64,000 bases of DNA from NCBI GenBank assembly GCA_028386065.3, contig JAKUCV010003539.1:1-64000 (forward strand), in the 5' to 3' direction. The DNA comes from Turnera subulata (Eukaryota; Streptophyta; Magnoliopsida; Malpighiales; Passifloraceae). Under the pieces are notes generated by a model that did not search any database, was not told the origin of the DNA, and was given only the letters and a program-made list of their open reading frames with translations. Positions within the stretch are counted from its first letter, which is position 1. Every line of letters starts with the position of its first letter. Made by a program: the position numbers and the translations under genes. Below, in pieces: positions 55,393-64,000 of this stretch.

Positions 55393-56829
55393 TTACTGCT
55401 GGTTGGTCAGTTCATTTGCAGCAACTAATTTCTCCTCCAGCTTTGCTATCCGAGTCTGCAACACAAACATTTCTCACTTAAATCCCAAGCAAGACATATG
55501 TAGAGCACTAACTTCCATGGTTGATAGATGTTAAAAAAAAACTTGTATGGTGGATTTGCAGCCTAAATGCACATTGCACAAGGAAGACTGTAATCTATTC
55601 TTTGACTCCCAAAAGTCACATGCAACTTATCCTCCTACAACCCATATGCAAAGAGTCCCCCCAATCCTCGCCTTCTGATTTCTACACTCAAATCCCAAAT
55701 GGGAAAATGCAAATCCTTACTTCTACATTAGCTTTTGCTTATAATAGAATAAAAAATAAAGCAGTAGGGAATCCCCTGGATTGAAAATTTGAGGGCAGAA
55801 AGTACAAATTTGCAGATCAAAATGGACAACGAAAACTGAAGCTAATTCAATGGCATATAAAGTTGATAAAACCTTGAATGATTTGGATCGACGAAGTGAA
55901 GGATCTATCTTCAAACACCTTGAATATGAACTCTCAGCTTCATCACATCGTCCCATCGCCATAAAAACATCACCTTCACTCATGTAAGCCTATAAAGACA
56001 TCGAAAAATGATATCAAGCGCACACACCAATCACGGATATAAAGTACAAGGTAGCCCAATTTCTGCCTCACCTCAATATATTGAGGAGCTAATCTTGAAG
56101 CTGCTCTGGCATCCTCAAGAGCCCCTACATGATTTCCCGTTGCTAATCTCGCAATGGCCCTTAATACAAAAAAATTAATCATTGATCAACTAGATTGAAC
56201 ACATACAAAACATTTTCTTTTTTTTTTCTTTTTGTAAAAAGAACAAGAACAACGCACATCTATCAAACTCTGACTAATTAAGTTAAGTAAGGACTTGAAG
56301 TAACAAACCTGTACTTGTAAATAATATGAAGACCACCAAATGGCTTAAGATCAATAGCCTGGGAAAGAAACTGTTCAGCTTCAGAGAAATTTTCAAGCTC
56401 GATTTCTTTCTGCGCTCTCTTTCTCAAAGCAAGAGCTTCCAAACTACACTGTATAGCATTGGCATCAACTTGGTCCGCATACCCACAAATGATCTGAGCA
56501 GCTTGAGCAGCTGTCCCACAATGACCGAGTATGATGCCCTGGGGAAGAAGGGCTACATTGGGGCCTGCACCACATCGCCCCAAGCACCCGCAGGACTTAA
56601 CCGAAACGTCAGGAGGAGACAGGTCGGTCAGGACTTGGAGGGTCTGCATTGAACCCTGCCTCCGGCATGTCCTGTTAGTGCATACCCTGACTTCTTGGGT
56701 CTCTGCATGGGCGGCACGTGTTAGGAGGCCATGCCGGGCTGTTCTTGAAGTGGGTTTTAGAGACTTCTTGTGTGTAGGAAGCCATAGTCCTCCATTGTGA
56801 AGAAGAAAACTACTCTGTTCGCCTTTCAT
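55393..56829 (-). CDS. Thioredoxin-like [2Fe-2S] ferredoxin-fold protein with TPR-like helices
   Basis: Four exons are placed: 56829-56309, 56159-56072, 55989-55873 and 55455-55393, all with GT-AG borders, giving 262 residues. Residues 1-45 are rich in Ser, Thr, Arg and Lys with few acidic residues, as in a plastid or mitochondrial transit peptide. Residues 46-115 show the thioredoxin-like ferredoxin pattern: VCTNRTCRRQG (Cys50, Cys55) and SCGCLGRCGAGPNV (Cys80, Cys82, Cys86), followed by ILGHCG. The rest (from about 130) has TPR-like helix pairs: ALRKRAQKEIELENFSEAEQ, LATGNHVGALEDARAAS and EGDVFMAMGRCDEAESSYSR. The C-terminus is a short charged helix (RIAKLEEKLVAANEL). Such proteins are conserved in plants, but I know no assigned function. 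The last exon is small and rests on a good acceptor and in-frame stop. Confidence 0.85.
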
Positions 56830-56837
56830 TTTTTTTT

Positions 56838-57187
56838 TTTTTTTGATGTGTAGACTCTTTAAAGTTGGATTGGATTTGAATGGTTATTTACTCACAATCG
56901 TCACCTCCCTTGGCCGATGGGTTATTTTTTTCACATGTTATCTTTTGGGATATTCCAAGATTACAGCTAGATTCCTAGCTTATTTGTTGACAATGATAAT
57001 GGAAGCATGGTTGATCCATGAACTGATGTTTGGATTTGGGTTTGTCGATAGTGAAGAAAATTACTAAATTAGAAGATTTATGTTCCTTAACTATTAGTCT
57101 TCTACTGTGATTAATTTCTCATTTTCTTTCCAAAATGTTAGATTTATAAATATGATTGACTCTTAAATAATAAAACTACATAATTAT
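56838..57187. other. 5' flank of the ferredoxin-fold/TPR gene
   Basis: A T-run lies at 56829-56844, directly upstream of the gene's ATG (an A-run on the coding strand). No other structure is evident before the MITE at 57188. The last eight bases (57180-57187, ATAATTAT) are its target duplication. Confidence 0.45.
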
Positions 57188-57593
57188 CAATGTTGTGAAA
57201 ACCTGACGGCTCGGCTGGTTCGACCGGTTAACCTCGAACCAGTGGTCCATTCGATTTTCAAGAACCTTAAAATTGAGACTTTTTATGGATAAGGTTGGAC
57301 CCGATGGTTTTTCCAGGTCAACAGCTTTGAGATTTACTCTTTTTTTTCCAAAAATTCTAATAACACGTATTTAATATTAATTAAATTAATTTATCACTAT
57401 TATCTATCTAAATTTTTATATTATAAAAAAAAGTTACAATTTAGCATATCATAATATACATATAGTTTATTTTTTCATTATTAATCATATATATTAAAAA
57501 AATATTAGTTTATGGTTGATTCTCGGTTAGACCCAGGTTTTTTTAACCTTTATTGTTTCCAGTTCGATGATCCGTCCGGTTTTCAAAACCTTG
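57188..57593. mobile_element. hAT-type MITE
   Basis: The 406-bp insert has ends CAATGTTGTGAAAACCTGACGG and, in reverse complement, CAAGGTTTTGAAAACCGGACGG, and the exact 8-bp duplication ATAATTAT (57180-57187 and 57594-57601). The 8-bp target and CAAGG-type end fit the hAT superfamily. It has no coding capacity. Confidence 0.9.
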
Positions 57594-57904
57594 ATAATTA
57601 TGGGAAATTAATTCAATGAAAATATTTTCTTAAACAAAAAAAGTTGATTTAAGTCTTACCAAAAATATTCCTAAATTTAATCAGTGTACAAAGAAATTTC
57701 TCATTGGGAGACTCACCCGCCATAACTAGGTGTGCCATTCAGGTCGAATTCGGATTAGTCAGAGCAAAACTCTAGATACCAGATAGAAAACCAAAACCAA
57801 AAATTCTTAATTTATTTATTACCTACCAAATTTTTGTTTTTATTTTGTGACTTCCTTTAGGAAAGAGATATAAAAACCCTAGTATTAATATGTTTCCTTT
57901 GTTA

Positions 57905-58690
57905 GGGATAGGGATGGCAATGGGTCGGGGTCTCCGCCGGAGAAGGTTCCCTACCCTCACCCCTATTTCTCAAATGTTCCCCTGCCCCCACCCTATTCCC
58001 TGCTCGGGGAAAAAATTGCCTACATCCCCGTTTCCCGTGGAAAAAGGGATCCCCACGGGTACCCCATTCCCGATTTCATAGATACAAAGAAGGTAAAATA
58101 TATTTCTTAATAAGTGATTAAAGACAATTGATAAAAAATAATTAGAACTGCACCCAAAGAACACAACTCTCTAAATGTGTAAAGACAAGCAGAGGAAAGA
58201 ATGACGAACAAGCTAAATTTATATGTTTATGACAGTGATATCATTGGAACAGTGGTGTTGATGATGGAGGATGAATTAATAACTATTTTAGGGAACATTG
58301 TGGTTATTAATATTAGGACTTGAAATTGAATACTTGAAAGTTGTGGGAGAATGAGAGAAGTCCATGAATGTAGCTATACCAAAACCAAGAAAAACTAAAA
58401 TTTGTAGTGCACTCACTACAACTGCCCACACAAGTGATAATATATTTTTGGTTTTTTTTTCAAAACTAATTTTTATATGTAAAGGGAAGAAATGAATAAA
58501 AAATTCTCTTTTACTACTGACATACATATTAGCTAGATAATGGCTCAAGGATAATTTCATAGTTATCTTTATCTCGGGTCCCACGGGTCGAGGGGAGCAT
58601 TTCCTGTCTCCATTCCCAAATTCCCCATGGAAAACGTCCCCCTCCCCGCCCTCGCAGGGGATAATTTACCCCATCAAGACAAGTGGTAAT
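57905..58690. mobile_element. Possible MITE with G/C-rich ends
   Basis: The region begins GGGATGGCAATGGGTCGGGG and ends in a G/C-rich block (58565-58675) that in reverse complement also has runs like GATGGGGTAAATTATCCCC and GCGGGGAGGGG. The style is that of common plant MITEs starting GGGATGGCAATGGG, but the right end is too diverged to define, and no target duplication was found. Confidence 0.4.
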
Positions 58691-58699
58691 GGAATATTG

Positions 58700-59090
58700 A
58701 TATCCGCAGGGATATCCACTTTAGTGATCAGTATAGAAATGGCTAGTCATTCCCGTTCTCTTTTCGGTGATTCCCCGGAGATTCCTATTAATAGGCGCCC
58801 CATTGCTAGGGAATATTGCTTCGAGTTCAACAAAACAGCGAACATGATTAACGAAATTAATGAATTTGTGTTGTCAATCTATAAAAAAAATATCTTTCAT
58901 TAATTATGTTGACTCTCAATTTCCTTACTCAATATTATTTCCGATCATAATTGAGCGATTTTTTCTCTTTTTCCAAGGATCTATTTCTTTATTTAATCAT
59001 AGACAAGTCAAATCCGAATATAACGGTTTGACTGTGTACATAAACACACAATTATATGTTTGATACTATCTTCCTTATTTATTTATGCAC
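58700..59090. other. AT-rich DNA upstream of the intact neprosin gene
   Basis: No gene is seen. It is the presumed upstream regulatory region of the neprosin gene, but I recognise no specific site in it. Confidence 0.4.
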
Positions 59091-59095
59091 TCTCT

Positions 59096-59491
59096 ACTAT
59101 AAATTTTGAGATACTCATTGAGCTAAAGCACTCTCTTCCATAGTTTTGTCATCACAGCAGAGCCCCAAGGTCAGTATTATATCTCCTTGTTTTCTTCTCT
59201 TTGTCCATCAATTCAATCCATTGGCATTTTGATCTTTTTTAAACAACCAGTTTCGTTTCTTGATTATAACTTCTATATATCTCACACTAATTCGATTTCT
59301 CGAACAAGCGAAAAGTGGAAAAAGTAATTATAACTTATGTCTAATTTCTCTAGATACATTCTCCCAAAACTTTATATACCGAGAATAATACTCCACATGC
59401 ACTAATCATTATTTCTTCTTGCACGATGATAAATGGTTATAATAACAAAGAATTTCAAAATTTATTTATTTCAATTTCTTTACTTGTGCAG
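59096..59491 (+). promoter_or_regulatory. TATA box and leader intron of the neprosin gene
   Basis: A TATA-like TACTATAAATTTT lies at about 59095-59107. The leader ends at CCCCAAG|GTCAGT (59171/59172), and the intron runs to CTTGTGCAG (59491), eight bases before the ATG at 59500. The pseudogene paralogue has a leader intron at the same place. Confidence 0.6.
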
Positions 59492-59499
59492 ATAGCACC

Positions 59500-61642
59500 A
59501 TGACTCAAAAAGTTATTCTAGTAGTTCTATTCATGTGGTGTCTACTGAGGCATTACGGAGAAGCAAGAAGTGTGAAGATTTCAACTGAAGAAGACACACA
59601 ACTGGAGAACCAACTCCAAATTTTAAATAAACCAGTTGTGGCAACTATCCAGGTAATAAATGTTTTATTAGTAATCAATTTATTCAATTGCAGAAACGAG
59701 GATTCGTGTATTTGATCTGTCGGACCTTTTACTCTAGCAGACAGATATTAATATGGATTTTTTCCTATATATTAATTAATTTTGAGAAATTATATTTTTT
59801 GAATGTCAGACCAAATTTGGTGATACATACAATTGTATAAACTATTATGATCAACCTGCATTCGACCATCCTTCCTTAAAGAATCAAAAGTTCGAATATC
59901 AGGTTTGTTTTTTTTTTTTTATCACTTGTTTCATATTCAATTCTACGATTCCATGGGCCTAAGTTTTAGATTTTTTTTTCCTTTTTATCGTAGATGCGAC
60001 CATCCAGGAATCATTCAATAGATTCTATATGGGTTAACGGGTATGGGTGTCCTAGTGGTACTGTTCCATTCCGTCCTGTTACAAAAGATGATCTTATTAG
60101 AGCAAAACTTGCATCTCAAATGAACTCTTTGAAATTCAGCCCTCAAAGTGATGTCCATCCGGGTCTTCATGTAAGTCAATTTCATTTTTCTTGCTAGTGC
60201 TTTTATGTTAACCTTTTGTTTCATTGTGTAGCTCCTTAAGAGTTTAATGTTTGCCTTAAATTGTGTTCTTCAGAAGAAATATCTTGGTACATTTTTGAAA
60301 TATGCTTTTGTTCTATTCTTTTCACATTTGACTAAAAGCAATCCAAACATTAGTGTTTCATTCTACTACATGAAAAGATAACGATAATGGAAATTAGATG
60401 CAGAACGGAAGAATAAATTTCCCTTCAAAGATTTTTCATGAATAAAGTGGTTTTACTTGACTGAATGATCATTTATTATGTCACTCACTTAACTCTCTTC
60501 ACTCTTGATGCTATTAAACATGAATTAGTCTGCACTTTTACGCACAAAAGTCAATCCGAGCAAGAAGTATAAGGGGGCTCATATGCTCACAAGCATATAC
60601 AATCCAAGTGTGGAAAATAACCAAGTCAGCTCAAGCCGTTTGAAGCTTCAAAATGGTCCAGATACAATGGAAGTTGGATGGACTGTAAGTCAACCACTTA
60701 TTACTTAATTCATTAAGTTTGTATATATTATTTCAATTTAATCTGCTTTTTTTTGATGAATTATTTCAATTTAATCTTGTTTTTGCGTTATTATATATTG
60801 TTTTCTTAGGTGAACCCTACTCTGTATAAAGATAACAAGACGCGATTATATATATATACAAGTGTAAGTTTGTTGTTTCATATGTCAATTTGCTTAGCTA
60901 AATTTACTTATCTTCTCTTTTACTAACCAATTGGCCATTTTCTTCGTTAATAGACCCAAGCAGGAAGTTGTTACAATACACTTTGCTCTGCGCCAGGATT
61001 TATACTTGAAACATCCGAAATTCCTCTAGATTATATTTTTCCCCAGATTTCACAAAGGGGTGGAGCAACATTCTCAACTGGTTTCTTCGTTTACAAGGTT
61101 GTTTGTTTGACCCACATCATATCAATCTATCTATCTATATGTGAACTTAAGTGGTGATATTCTCATTTTAATAGAAATGAAAGACTACAAGAGTATGTGC
61201 TTTATACATTTTTGTCAATTAATTTTTTATTATTTTAATATTTTCTATTGGTACTTACGTGCAGGATAGTAAGAATGGAGATTGGTATCTTCAAGTAGGA
61301 ACACAAGGCATTGAGATTGGACGATGGCCTCAAAAAATATTCAGTGCATTAGCTGATTCCGCTTCACATGTTGAATGGGGTGGCCAAGTGATTACCCCTA
61401 CTGATGTGCCTAGCCCAGAAATGGGTTCTGGTGATGGTCCTCCACTTCTTCTTAATGACAAGCAAGATGCAGCATGCTATCAGATTAATGTCGTAGATGA
61501 AAACTACAAACAAGTTAACCCTGATGATACTGAAGCCTTTACAGACATTGGTGGTATATATGACGCTGTAGATTTGGGACTCCGAGGACAATTTGGACGA
61601 TTGATGTATTTTGGGGGTGGTGGTGGATACACAGGGAACTGA
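59500..61642 (+). CDS. Neprosin-family (DUF4409/DUF239) glutamic peptidase-like protein
   Basis: Seven exons are placed: 59500-59652, 59810-59902, 59994-60170, 60529-60684, 60810-60863, 60955-61097 (start uncertain by one base) and 61265-61642, all GT-AG and phase 0, 384 residues. Residues 1-22 form a signal peptide (hydrophobic VILVVLFMWCLL). Residues 30-90 are the activation domain (QLQILNKPVVATIQ; CINYYDQPAFDHPSL). The rest is the neprosin domain (NGYGCPSGTVPFRPVTKDDL; GAHMLTSIYNPSV; GWTVNPTLYKDNKTRLYIYTS; CYNTLCSAPGFI; PEMGSG). Glu189 in MEVGW and Glu296 in VEWGG fall within one residue of the catalytic pair reported for pitcher-plant neprosin (Glu188, Glu297, from memory), so activity is plausible. 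The protein is expected to be secreted or vacuolar; its natural substrate is unknown. Confidence 0.92.
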
Positions 61643-62214
61643 GAACTCGCAAAATTATTATCATTAAAACGGGCAATGTAATTTTGATTTTTGAACTCAA
61701 TGAATGAACTAATGAAGCCTTTAATTTATTGTTACCATTTCTCTTAGTCTCTCTTTGTTAATATTCTTTTGTTTTTTATGGTAACAAAAAGGGTAATGGA
61801 AGAAAAACAGTTGGATTCTATGCGCTTCAATCTTTTTGCGGAATTGAAAAATTTTCAGCAATTTTTCTTTCAATGTAGACAATCAAGTAATTTGCATGAA
61901 AATCGTCCTCCATCTCGTTACGTTGTCTTGTTTTGACAAGCTTCATAGTTAAAAAAGCTCTATCTGTAGTTGCTGTAGACACCGGAAGTGTCAATATAAG
62001 CCGAAGTAATCGATCAACAAGAGGAAAGGGTTAAACACCTTTTTGGAACCTTGAGTTTTGCATTTGTCCCGTTTGTGTATTCGGGAATTTTTGTGTCCCT
62101 TTTATATACCCCCAGTTTCAGTTTTTATCCTTTTAATGTACCTTGGGCAGCCCGGGCGATGACATGGCCATCTACCCGGGTCCACTTGAGACATGTCCTA
62201 ATTTTATTGGAACC
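61643..62214. other. 3' flank of the neprosin gene
   Basis: The first part includes the 3' untranslated region, with AATGAATGAACTAATGAAG as a possible poly(A) context. A region at about 62030-62210 (TTAAACACCTTTTTGGAACC, then CATTTGTCCC) looks like the worn end of a transposon. No frame with a known domain is seen. Confidence 0.45.
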
Positions 62215-62239
62215 ATGCGGTAAAAATAGTAGGGGCCAT

Positions 62240-63018
62240 CTGTTTTGGCCAAAAGCAATTTTTGGTCACTAAACTCAGCCTTGCCATGGATTTTGATCAT
62301 TGTACTCAATTTTAATGGATTTTGGTCACTGTACTCAATAAAAATCATGAATTTTGGTTTGGGAGTCAACCTAGTAAAGTGGAGAGCCATGTGTCTATTT
62401 GTAAGTGTAACACATCATCTGGTGGGCCCCACTGGAAGTGGGTGTACCTACTTCGAACCGGATCGGTTAGAAAGCGAACCCATTTGCACCCGGAATGGAT
62501 TAAACCACAAATTAAAATATTATTCCATATAATCCAAACACATCCCAAATCCTAAATTTCCCTAATAAATTGAAAAACCCAACCTAAAATTCCTAGGTCG
62601 GAGAGATAGGATGAGAGCAGAGAGCAAAGGATAAAAGTTTGGAAAGAGATTGAATCGTATTTAATTAGGGATTTTAGGGTTGGGGTTTTCAAATTATTAG
62701 GGGAATTTAGGATTTGGGGTGTGTTTGGATGATGTGGAATAATATTTTAATTTGTGGTTTAACCCATTTCGGGAGCAAGCGGGTTCGCTTTCTAACCGAT
62801 CACATTTGAAGCGGGTATACCCGCTTTCTACGGAGTCCACCCGATGATGTGTCACACTCAGAAATGGGCGCATGGTGCTCCACTTTACTAGGTTGACCCG
62901 CAAATCAAAATTTATGATTTTAGTACAGTGACCATAATCCATTGAAATTGAGTATAATGACCAAAAATCCATGGCAAGACTGAGTTCAATGACCAAAAAT
63001 TACTTTTGACCATTTTTT
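62240..63018. mobile_element. Long inverted repeat, Mutator-like or foldback MITE
   Basis: The arms 62250-62560 and about 62697-63005 are imperfect reverse complements over about 310 bp, with words such as TTTTTGGTCACTAAACTCAG, GTCAACCTAGTAAAGTGG, GGTTAGAAAGCGAACCC and ATTAAAATATTATTCCA having partners in the other arm. The spacer is about 135 bp. Such long terminal repeats are typical of Mutator-like MITEs. A target duplication could not be fixed. Confidence 0.78.
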
Positions 63019-63096
63019 CCGTAAATTTTAATCTGTAAAATTATTAAACTGTTTTCCGATTTTTTAATTGAAATACCGACTGGTTGGCCCGATTTT

Positions 63097-64000
63097 TGTA
63101 ACGACCCAACCAAACAAAGCTCAGCATACAGAGTATACACCAGTAACTCTGGCTCAACAGCCCAAAATATAAACATCAATAACATCACAACCGGCCCAAG
63201 GCCTAACAATAACAATAAATAGCACAACGGAAGACTTAATAACTCACAAAGACACTGTATGCGACACTGATGGAAACTAATGGATCCGAGTCCCGTCCAA
63301 GGGATAACGCTGCAGCCTGTCTGGAATGCATCAAACCTGAACCACAAATAACTCAACACGGGGATAAACATCCCAAAAGCAATCAAGACACTGGGATAAA
63401 CATCCCGAATCAAATCACAACAATGCATCATTCAGCAGTGCAACAATCATCATACACAGCAACCGAGTAATACAGGCACATACTGAAGGAAATCCATCCT
63501 CACCTTAGCCGATTACTCAACTCTGAAGACAATGACCGGTCCAAAGCCGGCTCCTCGAGAAACTGCCCGATTTCAAAACCTATACAACAAAACAACATAT
63601 ACTCACATAAGATGTACATAAGAGTATGCCATGATGCCAATACTGCGAAATAAACCCATCTCGGTTCATATCCTTTATTATCATCTTTTACCGAAAATAT
63701 TATACCGTACTTATGTCCGAATATAATTTCGGTACCATACTTTAATTAAAACTCTCCTTTAAATATATTTTTTTATAGAATAATTATACTTTGTCTTCCG
63801 AAATAATAACAATATAATTTTCCTAGAAATTATATCATATATATGTATTTTTCCCGAAATTATTTCCATAAAATATATTTCTTGCCAAAATATAATTACC
63901 AAATATTAATATATTGGAAAACCATATTTCCAGTAAATATAATTACATAAAATTTTTTTTTCTTAAAATAAATACGAATTATAAATATGCATATTTATAT
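63097..64000. mobile_element. Start of a gypsy-type long LTR, leaves the window
   Basis: The sequence TGTAACGACCC at 63097 is a typical start of long chromovirus LTRs. The following blocks (CAACGGAAGA, then ATGGATCC, then GCAGCCTGTCTGGAA) occur in the same order as GCAGCGGAAGA, ATGGATCC and CGCAGTCTGGAA in the solo LTR at 25835-28863. The two are thus related but diverged. Only the first 904 bp lie in the window. Confidence 0.65.

Noticed and set aside
58730..59000. Possible organelle DNA insertion or gene upstream of neprosin
   Set aside because: The composition briefly looked organellar, but I recognise no plastid or mitochondrial gene in it and cannot run a search.

Overview
The window is nuclear DNA of a flowering plant, most likely a eudicot. 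It is AT-rich and its host genes have short exons with GT-AG introns. At least four LTR retrotransposons (three Ty1/copia insertions bounded by clear target duplications plus others), a probable Ty3/gypsy solo LTR, several LINEs and many MITE-like elements fill about three quarters of it. There is no bacterial feature, CRISPR array, rRNA or tRNA gene that I can support. The species cannot be named from the sequence.

Host genes are few. An apparently intact neprosin-family gene (glutamic endopeptidase fold; seven coding exons, 384 aa) lies at 59500-61642 on the + strand. A paralogue with the same exon plan lies about 50 kb away on the - strand at 6772-9657, but exon 4 carries a 34-bp transposon footprint with a 10-bp target duplication, and a second decayed exon 3 sits in its intron, so it is a chimeric pseudogene. 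At 55393-56829 (-) is a four-exon gene for a thioredoxin-like [2Fe-2S] ferredoxin-fold protein with TPR-like helices. A heavily frameshifted F-box/DUF295 gene relic occupies about 44240-45270 (+).

The repeat layout, left to right: Copia-A (620-6366, -; TSD AATTG), whose interior is full of short hairpin-forming repeats; the neprosin pseudogene; a LINE (LINE-1, -) with a short-LTR copia (Copia-B) inserted in it, the joined LINE/Copia-B segment then being tandemly copied to give three units (12845-34961); inside the second unit a second copia (Copia-C, 16210-29059), itself carrying a PIF/Harbinger-like element (18902-20534) and a 3.0-kb solo LTR (25835-28863); a Stowaway-like MITE; Copia-D (36433-42198), with one uninterrupted 1296-codon gag-pol frame; LINE-2; the F-box relic; LINE-3 split by the degenerate Copia-F (46121-50392, -); LINE-4; and a run of MITEs and foldback repeats around the right-hand host genes. 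At the right edge another large gypsy-type LTR starts at 63097 and leaves the window.

The most unusual signals are: (1) Copia-D, where the 23-nt leader has no tRNA-type primer site but is complementary over 14 nt to its own LTR, which suggests self-priming; (2) an array of about 75-bp units in the Copia-C leader, each carrying a pair of the 12-bp palindrome AACATCGATGTT; (3) the many hairpins in Copia-A whose stems change while the loop stays the same; and (4) the two-step break-up of the neprosin pseudogene. Exon borders, TSDs and LTR ends were read by eye from the sequence; family names rest on recognised motifs, not on database searches.
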